In this document: one piece after another, positions 6,017-13,542 of the stretch
Numbering within the stretch: position 1 is the first letter of the stretch
Layout: each line of letters begins with the position of its first letter
Assembly (NCBI GenBank): GCA_002339355.1
Contig: DDKQ01000069.1
Coordinates: 1 to 14,844, forward strand
Reading direction: 5' to 3'
DNA: 14,844 nucleotides
Source of the DNA: Candidatus Subteraquimicrobium carltonvillense
GTDB lineage: Bacteria > Actinomycetota > Aquicultoria > Subteraquimicrobiales > Subteraquimicrobiaceae
Program-made: the position numbers and the translations under genes
Notes under the pieces: model-generated
Database searches by the model: none
Seen by the model: the letters and a program-made list of their open reading frames with translations, nothing else
Told to the model about the DNA's origin: nothing

Positions 6017-6047
6017 ACAGTATACTGTCTCATTGTTTTGAAATCAA
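6017..6047 (-). promoter_or_regulatory. Promoter with embedded operator of the Phd/RelE operon
   Basis: On the minus strand, TTGATT (6042-6047), a 17-nt spacer and TATACT (6019-6024) form a promoter. The -10 lies inside a perfect 12-bp palindrome ACAGTATACTGT (6017-6028). This is the expected geometry of an autorepressed TA operon. Confidence 0.7.
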
Positions 6048-6055
6048 TTAAATTT

Positions 6056-6922
6056 TTAGTATCTGGTCTCAATCCGAACCAATTCTCGATAAGCCAGAAT
6101 GAGCCGCTGAGTAACCGGTCCAGGTAGACCGGTTCCGATGGGATGAACGGCTACCTGAACAATGGGCAGAATCTCCATCAAAGAATTGGTCAAAAAGCAT
6201 TCCTGGGCTTGCATCAACGCATCGGGTGGAAAATTCCCCTCACGAATCGGTATCTGAAGCCCTTTTGCTAGTTCCAAAACCAACCGCCTGGTTATGCCAG
6301 GAAGGATACCAGCATCCATGGGAGGAGTGATTAAAGTATTATCTCGAAAGATGAAAATATTGCTAACCGCCCCCTCAGCTACGAAACCCTTGGTGTTCAG
6401 GAGAATCGCCTGATCTACCCCAGCGGTCTTTGCCTCCATCAGAGCCAAAATATTATTCAAAAAATTCATCGATTTTACCCTCGCCAATGGCGAGAGATCA
6501 TTTTGGCGTGTATTCGTTATGATCGCCCTTGCTCCCTTCTCATATAACTCATGGGGATAGGGTTGGAAAGGTCGGGTGATGATGACCACGGTGGACTTGG
6601 GGCAAGTTGAAGGATCGGGACCGGTTTCTCCCTCTCCCCGCGAGATGGTCAATCTCACATAGGCATCGGATAAATCATTCGCCCTAATGGTCTTTTGAAC
6701 TGCGGTCTCGAGTTCTTCCTCTGTGACACCGAGTTTCAACCTTAAAACCGTGACCGATTTGAATAAACGTTTTATATGCTCGGTCAATCTAAATACCCGA
6801 CCATTGTATGACCGCATGGTCTCAAAGAGACCATCGCCGTAGAGAAAACCGTGGTCAAAGATGGAAATCTTAGCCTCCCTTTTCGGGACGAGACGACCGT
6901 TTAAATACACTATCTCTTCCAT
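6056..6922 (-). CDS. pabC: Class IV aminotransferase, probable aminodeoxychorismate lyase
   Basis: The 288-residue fold-type IV PLP enzyme has the catalytic lysine K150 in the motif KSMNFLNN, a phosphate-binding AEGAVSNIF segment (E183) and the family's FDHGFLYGDGLFETM start. Branched-chain aminotransferase (IlvE), D-amino-acid aminotransferase and aminodeoxychorismate lyase (PabC) share this fold. The position directly downstream of pabB in the same orientation favours PabC, which removes pyruvate from 4-amino-4-deoxychorismate to give p-aminobenzoate for folate. An IlvE role cannot be excluded from motifs alone. The Shine-Dalgarno is weak (AAGAAG). The 106-nt gap to pabB holds two hairpin repeats. 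Confidence 0.75.
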   Translation of the reverse strand: MEEIVYLNGRLVPKREAKISIFDHGFLYGDGLFETMRSYNGRVFRLTEHIKRLFKSVTVLRLKLGVTEEELETAVQKTIRANDLSDAYVRLTISRGEGETGPDPSTCPKSTVVIITRPFQPYPHELYEKGARAIITNTRQNDLSPLARVKSMNFLNNILALMEAKTAGVDQAILLNTKGFVAEGAVSNIFIFRDNTLITPPMDAGILPGITRRLVLELAKGLQIPIREGNFPPDALMQAQECFLTNSLMEILPIVQVAVHPIGTGLPGPVTQRLILAYRELVRIETRY

Positions 6923-6942
6923 AAAGCTTCTTCTTAGCCCCC

Positions 6943-6970
6943 GTAGAGCGATCCTTTGAGGATCGCTTTT
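6943..6970 (+). repeat. GTAG-type REP-like hairpin between pabB and pabC
   Basis: GTAG (6943-6946), one A, then GCGATCCT/AGGATCGC (6948-6955, 6959-6966) with a TTG loop, a perfect 8-bp stem, followed by TTTT. It obeys the same spacing rule as the other copies; its stem sequence is unrelated to them. Confidence 0.75.
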
Positions 6971-6988
6971 CAGTTTGCTAAACCTCTT

Positions 6989-7032
6989 AAGCGAGGCTGA
7001 AAGCCTAAGCGAGGCTGAAAGCCTCGCACTAC
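6989..7032 (-). repeat. 18-bp tandem duplication and GTAG-type REP-like hairpin at the pabB stop
   Basis: AAGCGAGGCTGAAAGCCT occurs twice in tandem (6989-7006, 7007-7024). The second copy completes a perfect 8-bp stem GCGAGGCT/AGCCTCGC (7009-7016, 7020-7027) with loop GAA, followed by A and CTAC (7029-7032). On the minus strand this reads GTAG, T, stem, and the TAG is the pabB stop codon. Confidence 0.8.
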
Positions 7033-8450
7033 AGATTCAATGCTTTAATCAGAGCTTTTGCCTTATCCAAGGTCTCCACATATTCAGCCTCTGGATCCGA
7101 ATCAAAAACTATGCCCCCACCCACCTGGAAATAAGCCCTGCCTTCGGTTATCAAAAAGGTTCGGATGACTATACTCAGGTCCATATCGCCCGCGAAACTC
7201 AAGTAGCCTATGGAGCCAGTATAAATGTTTCTTCTGGTCGGTTCGAGCTCATCTATTATTTCCATGGCTCTTACCTTTGGAGCTCCCGTTATTGAACCTC
7301 CCGGGAAACAAGCCTTCAGGAGGTCAAAGCGGTCTTTATCCTCACAGATTCTTCCCTCAATCGTTGAGACCAGATGAAAGACGGTGGCGTAAGTCTCCAG
7401 GACCATGCACTCGGATACCCTGACCGATCCGTACTCGCAAACCCGCCCCAGGTCGTTCCTCTCAAGATCAACTATCATTATGTGCTCGGCTTTATCCTTC
7501 CCACTATCCATGAGCTCCTGGGCCAGTACCCCATCTTGCACTGGACCTTTGCCCCTTGGTCGAGTCCCCTTGATCGGTCTCGTTTCCACCCTTCCTCCAT
7601 TGAGTCTTAGAAACCTCTCCGGAGATGCGCTGACCACAGTGATTCCATCGAAATTCAAAAAGGCAGCAAAGGGTGCTGGATTTATGCCCCTGAGCCTGTG
7701 GTACAATTCGAAGGGAGATATAGGTAAAGCGGTCTCAAACCTCTGGGAGAGGTTCACCTGAAAGATATCACCAGCGATGATGTATTCCCTCGCCGCCTGC
7801 ACCGCTTCCAGATATCCCTCCTTGGTGAAATTGGAGCGGAGCGAAACCTTGCCGTGTTGTAAGGATTGACGCACCAAATTCGTTTCCTTCCGCAACTTAT
7901 CTTCAAGCTCTCTCAGCCTGGCTTCGGCTCTAATCTCAGCTTTAGTCCGATGCTCCTCGGGAAAACCGGTGGAGACCAGATAAATCTCGCCATTGAGATG
8001 ATCAAAGACCACCCCTCGGTCGTAAAAACAGAGGTAACAATGGGGCAGGTCTAAATCGTCGATGGCTTGGGACGGAAGTTCCTCGATGAAGTGGCAAAGA
8101 TCATAAGCAAAATACCCCACCGCTCCCCCTAGGAAAGGGAATACACCAGGTGGTGCATCTAGTCGGTAGCGATTCAGCAAACTCCTGAGGATATCGAAGG
8201 GGTTACCCTCAAGCATTCGGTGATGAGACTCCTCTGTGATCTCGATTTTACTACCTTTGCTTCTGAAGATGAGGAAGGGGTCACTTCCCATAAAAGAGAA
8301 CCGTCCCAATTTTTGAGGGTCCATCTGACTATCCAAAAAGAAGCTATGGGGTTCATCCTTCAAGCGCCCAAAGGCTTCGAAAGAGGAGATGGGAATGGAG
8401 ATTTCTTTCACCAAGGGTACTACCAATTCTCTCGATAGGAGATTTTTCAC
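7029..8450 (-). CDS. pabB: Aminodeoxychorismate synthase component I
   Basis: The 473-residue chorismate-utilising enzyme has an N-terminal TrpE/PabB domain and the C-terminal chorismate-binding domain (FTKEGYLEAVQ..., SASPERFL, GSITGAPKVRAMEIIDELEP, YTGSIGYL). The motif PIKGTRPRG carries the lysine (about K294) that PabB uses as covalent nucleophile at chorismate C2; anthranilate synthase (TrpE) has alanine there, so PabB is the better call. It would use ammonia from a PabA glutaminase, which is not in the window. I start at GTG 8450: the frame is open to 8561, but that would put the coding region across the promoter and attenuator hairpin, and the extra 37 residues are unlike the family. 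GGTGGGG lies just before the GTG. It is followed by pabC. Confidence 0.85.
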   Translation of the reverse strand: MKNLLSRELVVPLVKEISIPISSFEAFGRLKDEPHSFFLDSQMDPQKLGRFSFMGSDPFLIFRSKGSKIEITEESHHRMLEGNPFDILRSLLNRYRLDAPPGVFPFLGGAVGYFAYDLCHFIEELPSQAIDDLDLPHCYLCFYDRGVVFDHLNGEIYLVSTGFPEEHRTKAEIRAEARLRELEDKLRKETNLVRQSLQHGKVSLRSNFTKEGYLEAVQAAREYIIAGDIFQVNLSQRFETALPISPFELYHRLRGINPAPFAAFLNFDGITVVSASPERFLRLNGGRVETRPIKGTRPRGKGPVQDGVLAQELMDSGKDKAEHIMIVDLERNDLGRVCEYGSVRVSECMVLETYATVFHLVSTIEGRICEDKDRFDLLKACFPGGSITGAPKVRAMEIIDELEPTRRNIYTGSIGYLSFAGDMDLSIVIRTFLITEGRAYFQVGGGIVFDSDPEAEYVETLDKAKALIKALNL

Positions 8451-8469
8451 AATCCCCACCAGACCTAAA

Positions 8470-8507
8470 AAATTGGGCACCCAACCGATTAGCTGGGTGC
8501 CCAATTT
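8470..8507 (-). terminator. Attenuator-like intrinsic terminator in the pabB leader
   Basis: A 14-bp perfect stem (8470-8483 with 8494-8507, core TTGGGCACCCA) with a 10-nt loop is followed on the minus strand by a run of six T. It lies between the pabB promoter and the pabB GTG, so it would stop transcripts before the gene unless read through. It would also end read-through from the upstream HD-GYP gene. No tryptophan-rich leader peptide is visible. Confidence 0.75.
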
Positions 8508-8532
8508 AGGCTGACATACTAATCTAGGGACA

Positions 8533-8561
8533 AGTATAATACGAGTCCCCTCCCCTTTCAA
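8533..8561 (-). promoter_or_regulatory. Strong sigma-70-like promoter of pabB-pabC
   Basis: TTGAAA (8556-8561), a 17-nt spacer and TATACT (8533-8538) on the minus strand. It would start transcription near 8526, about 75 nt before the pabB GTG, leaving room for the hairpin at 8470-8507. Confidence 0.7.
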
Positions 8562-8599
8562 GACAAATCCTTACCCCACAATCTTCAATTTTTCCTTCT

Positions 8600-10114
8600 T
8601 CATCTCTCTTCAATCTTCGGCAGTTTCGATTTCTCAATGAGAGTACATAAAACCTCAACTATCTTTGGATCGAATTGTGAGCCGGCATTTTTCTTTAACT
8701 CCTTCACCGCACCCTCCAGGGTGTAAGCGGGACGATAGGGTCGTTCGGAGGTCATGGCATCAAAGGCATCCGCAACTCCCAATATCCTCGATCCCAGGGG
8801 GATTTCTTCGCCCCTGAGTCCAGATACATAACCATTTCCATCGTAGTGCTCATGATGATGGAAAATGATGGGTATCACCTTCTTAAACAATGGAATGTGT
8901 CCAATTATCTGAGTTGCTATCAAGGGGTGTTTTTTCACCTTGTCATATTCTTCCCTAGTTAATTTCGCGGGTTTGTTGAGGATATCCTCATCGACTCCTA
9001 TCTTCCCGATGTCGTGCAGAAGCGAAGCGGTCCTTATCGTGTCTATCTCCTCTTTTGTTAAGCCCAATTCGCGAGCGATGGTTACGGCGTAGCTTGTCAC
9101 GTGCTCAGAATGCCCACTGGTATAGGTATCTTTAGCCTCGATGGCTTTAACGAAAGCCTTCACCGTCTCCATATATAACTCCTCAAGCTGAGTGAACAAC
9201 TGGGCATTCCTTATGGCTACAGCTGCCTCACCAGCCAAGATGGATAATGTCCTCAAATCATCTTTGGTGAATTCATGGAGGTAAGTGGCACCCACATTGA
9301 GCACCCCGATTATTTTATCTTCGACTTTTAAAGGAACGCATAATGCGGAATAGAGTTCCTCCTTGGACTTAAACTTCTTGAATCTGGTATCTTTCGAAAT
9401 GTTCGATATGAGCAGGGGTTTTTCCATCTTTGCTACCCAACCCGCTATCCCCTCGCCCAGTTTCAAGCGGGTTTTCTCCACGGCTTCCTGGCTCAAGCCC
9501 TTGGCCGCTCTGATCCTGAGCTCCTTCGTTTCCTCATCGAGAAGCATCACGGAACCCGTATTGGCATGCAGGATATGCAAAGAGGATTTTAAGATGAATT
9601 CCAATACTTCATGGATGTTGAAGGTCGAACCCAAGACCTTGCTCACTTCGAACAACGTGGTCAATTCGTTGATTCTCTCCTGTACCGTTTGCTCCAGAGA
9701 TTTGCTCCAGGCTTCGAGGTGCTTTTGAGATTTAATTAAATTAGCTTGAGTTCGCTTCAGCTTTCTCGTAACTCTCTGTAAATGCGCTATGGTGCGATTT
9801 CTCTGGTCAGATATCACCCCTACCATTAATCCTACAACTACAAAGAGGAGGCTCCCGGCAATGTTTTGACTCATTAAATTGGCCGTCAAAATGTGCGGGA
9901 ATAAGTGAATAAAGCCTAAAATTAAACTTGTGCCCAGTCCTCCCTTGAGACCCCACCAATAAGCTCCCAAAATGATGGGAACATAAAAGATATGAGTGTA
10001 AATGATCTCCATCCTCAGGATAAAATGGAAATAGTATTCTACAACGGCACATAAAATTATTCCTCCACCAATAACTCCTATCTTAAGTGGGTTCTTTTTT
10101 GAAAAATTCTTCAT
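8600..10114 (-). CDS. Membrane-anchored GAF / HD-GYP cyclic-di-GMP phosphodiesterase
   Basis: The 504-residue protein has three or four N-terminal membrane segments (about 10-103), a coiled coil (about 106-150), a GAF domain (about 150-305) and an HD-GYP domain (about 315-495). The catalytic features are H367-D368 in SLLHDIGKIGV, HHHEHYDG (419-426) and the C-terminal ILGVADAFDAMTSERPYRPA. HD-GYP domains hydrolyse cyclic di-GMP with a di- or tri-metal centre. The GYP triplet is here GYV (428-430), while metal ligands look intact, so activity is likely but not assured. The GAF domain may sense a small ligand and the membrane part an envelope signal. AGGTGA precedes the ATG. A sigma-28-like promoter lies directly upstream, and the pabB promoter starts 39 nt after the stop. 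Confidence 0.88.
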   Translation of the reverse strand: MKNFSKKNPLKIGVIGGGIILCAVVEYYFHFILRMEIIYTHIFYVPIILGAYWWGLKGGLGTSLILGFIHLFPHILTANLMSQNIAGSLLFVVVGLMVGVISDQRNRTIAHLQRVTRKLKRTQANLIKSQKHLEAWSKSLEQTVQERINELTTLFEVSKVLGSTFNIHEVLEFILKSSLHILHANTGSVMLLDEETKELRIRAAKGLSQEAVEKTRLKLGEGIAGWVAKMEKPLLISNISKDTRFKKFKSKEELYSALCVPLKVEDKIIGVLNVGATYLHEFTKDDLRTLSILAGEAAVAIRNAQLFTQLEELYMETVKAFVKAIEAKDTYTSGHSEHVTSYAVTIARELGLTKEEIDTIRTASLLHDIGKIGVDEDILNKPAKLTREEYDKVKKHPLIATQIIGHIPLFKKVIPIIFHHHEHYDGNGYVSGLRGEEIPLGSRILGVADAFDAMTSERPYRPAYTLEGAVKELKKNAGSQFDPKIVEVLCTLIEKSKLPKIEER

Positions 10115-10147
10115 TTTTTCACCTAAACTTGAAAGATTCCATTATCT

Positions 10148-10175
10148 TTATCGGGCAAAGAAATCGCCGACTTTA
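10148..10175 (-). promoter_or_regulatory. Sigma-28 (FliA/SigD)-like promoter of the HD-GYP gene
   Basis: On the minus strand, TAAA (10172-10175), 16 nt, then CCCGATAA (10148-10155), one mismatch from the sigma-28 -10 consensus GCCGATAA. Transcription would start about 27 nt before the ATG, leaving just enough room for the Shine-Dalgarno. The remaining 10176-10328 intergenic region shows nothing else I can name. Confidence 0.5.
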
Positions 10176-10328
10176 GCAAAGAGCTACAGTTTTGTTACAC
10201 TTTACCTCACCTCCTCCCAGAAAATCCGCTCAAAACAGAAACTTAAGTGGTTCGATGAAATTGAATTGTGAGGTAATGCACTTCTTGATGGAGGGATATT
10301 TCAATGGAATATTCATAGATGTGGGACT

Positions 10329-11543
10329 TCACTCGTATCTGAGGGCTTCAATGGGGTCCAATCGAGAGGCTTTGTAGGCGGGATAGACGCCAAAAAATAT
10401 CCCCACCATCGCGGAAAAGCCGAAGGCGATGAGAACAGACCAGAGGGTAACTTGACTGGGTACAAATCTATTGAGTAAAAGGGAGCCACCAGCGCCCAAT
10501 GCAATTCCAATTATGCCCCCAATCATGCTCAAGGTCACCGCCTCGATTATAAATTGGATCATTATATCAAAAGTTCTGGCTCCAACAGCCTTGCGAATTC
10601 CAACCTCCCTCGTTCTTTCTGTCACCGAGACGAGCATGATGTTCATAATGCCAATTCCACCCACGAGAAGGGATATACCCGCGATGCCTCCCAGCGCTAA
10701 GGTGAGGGTTCCCATCATGCTCTGAAAGGTCCCTAGAATCTCCTCTTGAGCTAGAACGGAAAATTCGTCGGGACTGAGTCTTTCGGATAAAATTTTCTTG
10801 ATTTCAATCATAGCTTCATCGAGATCATCGGGGTGGGTTGCTTCCACGAGAATTAGCCCCACATTCTTCACCCCGAAGAGCCTCTGAGCAACTGTTATGG
10901 GAATCCAAACCTGGTCATCGAGGTTGATCCCCATCATACCACCTTTGCGAGTCATCACTCCCAGTACGGTGAATTTTTGCCCGGCCAAACGAACTTGCTT
11001 TCCAATGGGATTCGTCCCCTCAAAGATATCCTCAGCCACAGTTGCCCCTAAGGTACATACCTTTCTTGCCCTATCGACCTCCAAACGTTCAAAGAAACGG
11101 CCTTGAGCTGTGGGGAAATTTCTCACCGGAACATAGTCGTGGGTGGTGCCCAATATCTGAGTGGATCTCGAGCGATTTCCAAACTTTACCATGCCCGCCT
11201 CCTGCAAAAGGGGAACCGCTTTCTTCACATGAGGAGCCCTCCGAGGAAGGATCTGTGCATCCTCGTAGGTGAGTTTGCCAATTAAACTACTTATGGCATG
11301 CCCACCTCCGGGGCGCATCTCTATTTTGCCAGGTAAAATCATCAATATGTTTGAACCCAGTCCCATGATTTCCCGGGAGATATCGGACTGAACACCGATT
11401 CCAATGGAGACCAATAAAATCACCGCACTTACCCCTATGATCACCCCGAGCATTGTCAAACCGGAGCGCATTCTATTTGCCTTAAGAGCATCCAAAGCCA
11501 CTCGGAAGCTTTCCAAAACGGAGACCCGTCTAAGGATGTCCAT
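10329..11543 (-). CDS. MacB/FtsX-type ABC transporter permease
   Basis: The 404-residue permease has the MacB layout: one membrane helix near 30-50 (SGLTMLGVIIGVSAVILLVS), a large extracytoplasmic MacB-PCD domain (about 55-265) and three C-terminal helices (about 280-390). The cytoplasmic motif REVGIRKAVGAR and the ending GVYPAYKASRLDPIEALRYE are canonical. With the ATPase and membrane fusion protein upstream it forms a MacAB-like mechanotransmission transporter; substrates of such systems include macrolides, peptides and lipoproteins and cannot be deduced here. I prefer ATG 11543 to GTG 11549, because AAGAGGT is about 7 nt before the former. Two other genes separate it from the J-domain gene at the operon head. 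Confidence 0.88.
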   Translation of the reverse strand: MDILRRVSVLESFRVALDALKANRMRSGLTMLGVIIGVSAVILLVSIGIGVQSDISREIMGLGSNILMILPGKIEMRPGGGHAISSLIGKLTYEDAQILPRRAPHVKKAVPLLQEAGMVKFGNRSRSTQILGTTHDYVPVRNFPTAQGRFFERLEVDRARKVCTLGATVAEDIFEGTNPIGKQVRLAGQKFTVLGVMTRKGGMMGINLDDQVWIPITVAQRLFGVKNVGLILVEATHPDDLDEAMIEIKKILSERLSPDEFSVLAQEEILGTFQSMMGTLTLALGGIAGISLLVGGIGIMNIMLVSVTERTREVGIRKAVGARTFDIMIQFIIEAVTLSMIGGIIGIALGAGGSLLLNRFVPSQVTLWSVLIAFGFSAMVGIFFGVYPAYKASRLDPIEALRYE

Positions 11544-11596
11544 GATCACAACCTCTTGCCTTTAATGGTATTTCTTCATAAGAATTATTCAAGTTT

Positions 11597-11608
11597 GTCA
11601 AGCTTGAC
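11597..11608. other. 12-bp perfect palindrome between ATPase and permease genes
   Basis: GTCAAGCTTGAC lies two bases after the ATPase stop in the 67-nt gap. It may be an operator or chance; no terminator T-run follows. Confidence 0.4.
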
Positions 11609-11610
11609 CC

Positions 11611-12285
11611 CTATTTTTCGTCAGCGATTATCTTCCCATCCAAGATTTGAATGATGCGCTGGGCATGTTCGGCTACGTAATGCTCGTGGGTGACCAAAAT
11701 TATTGTTCTGCCCTCTTCGTGCAGCCGTTGCAGTATGGACATGATCTCCGATCCCGATTTAGAATCGAGATTTCCCGTGGGTTCATCGGCCAAGATGAGC
11801 GAGGGGTTATTGACAAGTGCTCTGGCAATGGCCACCCGCTGTTGCTGCCCACCGGAAAGCTGTGATGGTCTGTGGTCTAATCTATCACCTAAACCAACAG
11901 CTTTTAGTGCTTCTTTAGCGCGTCTTATCCTCTCCCCTGTGCTTATCCCCGCATAAATAAGGGGTAGTTCCACATTCTTTAGAGCGGTGGCACGGGGAAG
12001 GAGATTAAAGATTTGGAAGACGAAACCGACCGCTTCGTTTCTGATCTTCGCGAGCTCGTTATCGCTTAGGTTCCTGGTATCGAGATCATGAATGATCACT
12101 GAACCCGAAGTTGGTCTGTCAAGGCAACCGATTATATGCATCAGAGTGGATTTTCCAGAACCCGATGGTCCCATGATGGAAACGAATCCCCCCTCTTTTA
12201 TCAAGAGGGAAATCCCCCTAAGAGCGGGCACTTCAACTCCATCGAGCTTATAAATCTTGACTACGTCCTTCAATTCTACCAGCAC
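11611..12285 (-). CDS. MacB/LolD-type ABC transporter ATPase
   Basis: The 224-residue ATPase has Walker A GPSGSGKST (39-47), Q-loop (Q91), signature LSGGQ (143-147) in LSGGQQQRVAIARAL, Walker B LILADEP (163-169) and switch histidine H200. Sequence and size match the MacB/LolD/FtsE group, which pairs with FtsX-like permeases. It energises the permease encoded next. The GTG start at 12285 follows AAGGGG; the membrane fusion gene ends 12 nt upstream, so it is clearly in the same operon. Confidence 0.92.
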   Translation of the reverse strand: MLVELKDVVKIYKLDGVEVPALRGISLLIKEGGFVSIMGPSGSGKSTLMHIIGCLDRPTSGSVIIHDLDTRNLSDNELAKIRNEAVGFVFQIFNLLPRATALKNVELPLIYAGISTGERIRRAKEALKAVGLGDRLDHRPSQLSGGQQQRVAIARALVNNPSLILADEPTGNLDSKSGSEIMSILQRLHEEGRTIILVTHEHYVAEHAQRIIQILDGKIIADEK

Positions 12286-12297
12286 AGTTTCCCCTTC

Positions 12298-13536
12298 TCA
12301 TCGAAGAGAGACGCGACTTCCATCCCGAAGTTTCTTAAGACCGCTTGTGACCACACGCTCCCCTTCCCTCAATCCACTGATGATTTCATAGGAGGTTTCC
12401 GTGGAAATACCAGTTGTCACATCACGCATCCTGACTATGGAATCCTCAACGACGAATACTACTCTTTCCCCCTTCCTTTTCACCACGGCTTCGTAGGGAA
12501 CGATGAGTACATTTTTCTTACGGGATTCAATGATATCCACGCTCCCATTCATTCCAATTCGTAAGGGAATACTGGTGGGTTCTAGCTCGATTTTAACTGA
12601 GAATGCGGTTCCTCCGGTTTGAGTGATCTTTGAGGTCGAACTTATCTCCGAAACTCTTCCTTTAAAAGTCATTCCCGGATAAGCATCCAATGCAACCTGG
12701 GCCAATTGACCGACCTCAGCTAGGGCGATATCCGTCTCATCCACATCCGCAGCAAAATAGATCTTGCTCAAATCGTAAATTGTGAATATGGATTGTCCCT
12801 GGGTAACGCTAAAGCTCACGGCAACCTTGCTGCCATCCGTACCCATCGCACCGATCAATTTGAAGTTCAATATCCCTCCCACGGCTGCCTTTATGATGGC
12901 ATTCTCCAAATTTGATTTGGCCTGGAGATAGGAAGCGTGAGCCCCATTGATTTGAGCATCCGCCGCTTCTAAATCCTGACCCCTACTCGCCTGCTTCTTA
13001 AGTTTCTCAAGATTTGCCTTCGCGGAAAGGTAAGCAGCCCAAGCTTCATCCCTTGCAAGTCTCGTGGAGTCGGAGGGGGCATTATCGTAGTTATTCTCGG
13101 CGATGAGATAAGCCTGCCATGCCTGATTAACCTGAGCCTGTGCTGCCTCCATCTCCGTGGAGGAGGGAATGCTCTTTAAAAGATTATCTTTCTGTGCCTT
13201 AGCATTGAGATAAGTAGCCCAGGCTTGATCAACCGCAAGCTGAAGCTGTTCCCTATCGAGCTCCAACAATACTTGACCTTCTTGAACCTCCTCTCCATCC
13301 CTAACTGGGAGCTTGCTCACGGTTCCGCTAACCTTCGAGCAAACATCGATTTCATCAGCTCCCAATTTACCCGGGGCGGAAATCGATTTTAAGATGTCCC
13401 CCTTCTTGACCTTCACTGCCTTTACCTCGATAATAGCGCTCCTCGCCCGAACTAAATACCAAGTTCCCATTCCCCCAATAAAAAGCAAAAGGCAGATCAA
13501 AATGGCCCAATTTCTTTTTCCCATCTGCTCCCACAT
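12298..13536 (-). CDS. MacA-like membrane fusion (periplasmic adaptor) protein
   Basis: The 412-residue protein has an N-terminal membrane anchor (about 10-29), a lipoyl half-motif (GDILKSISAPGKLGADEIDV, then VSGTVSKLPVRDGEEVQEGQ), a helical hairpin (about 96-215) and beta-barrel and membrane-proximal domains. The hairpin contains four copies of a motif like xAWxxYLxAK at 104, 138, 164 and 198, more regular than usual. It links the ABC pair across the envelope. An ATG at residue 5 is an alternative start; AGAGGTGG precedes the first ATG closely. The J-domain gene ends 6 nt upstream, so the two are co-transcribed. No outer-membrane channel gene is present. Confidence 0.85.
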   Translation of the reverse strand: MWEQMGKRNWAILICLLLFIGGMGTWYLVRARSAIIEVKAVKVKKGDILKSISAPGKLGADEIDVCSKVSGTVSKLPVRDGEEVQEGQVLLELDREQLQLAVDQAWATYLNAKAQKDNLLKSIPSSTEMEAAQAQVNQAWQAYLIAENNYDNAPSDSTRLARDEAWAAYLSAKANLEKLKKQASRGQDLEAADAQINGAHASYLQAKSNLENAIIKAAVGGILNFKLIGAMGTDGSKVAVSFSVTQGQSIFTIYDLSKIYFAADVDETDIALAEVGQLAQVALDAYPGMTFKGRVSEISSTSKITQTGGTAFSVKIELEPTSIPLRIGMNGSVDIIESRKKNVLIVPYEAVVKRKGERVVFVVEDSIVRMRDVTTGISTETSYEIISGLREGERVVTSGLKKLRDGSRVSLR

Positions 13537-13542
13537 CCACCT

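Noticed and set aside
6943..6970. Hairpin with TTTT as an intrinsic terminator
   Set aside because: The T-run is on the plus strand, where no gene ends; the GTAG spacing fits the repeat family better.
8451..8561. N-terminal extension of PabB to a TTG at 8561
   Set aside because: It would start in the -35 box and include the terminator hairpin; the sequence is unlike the family.
10115..10328. Cyclic-di-GMP riboswitch upstream of the HD-GYP gene
   Set aside because: GCAAAG-like pieces occur, but the conserved GEMM core and paired stems are not present in order.
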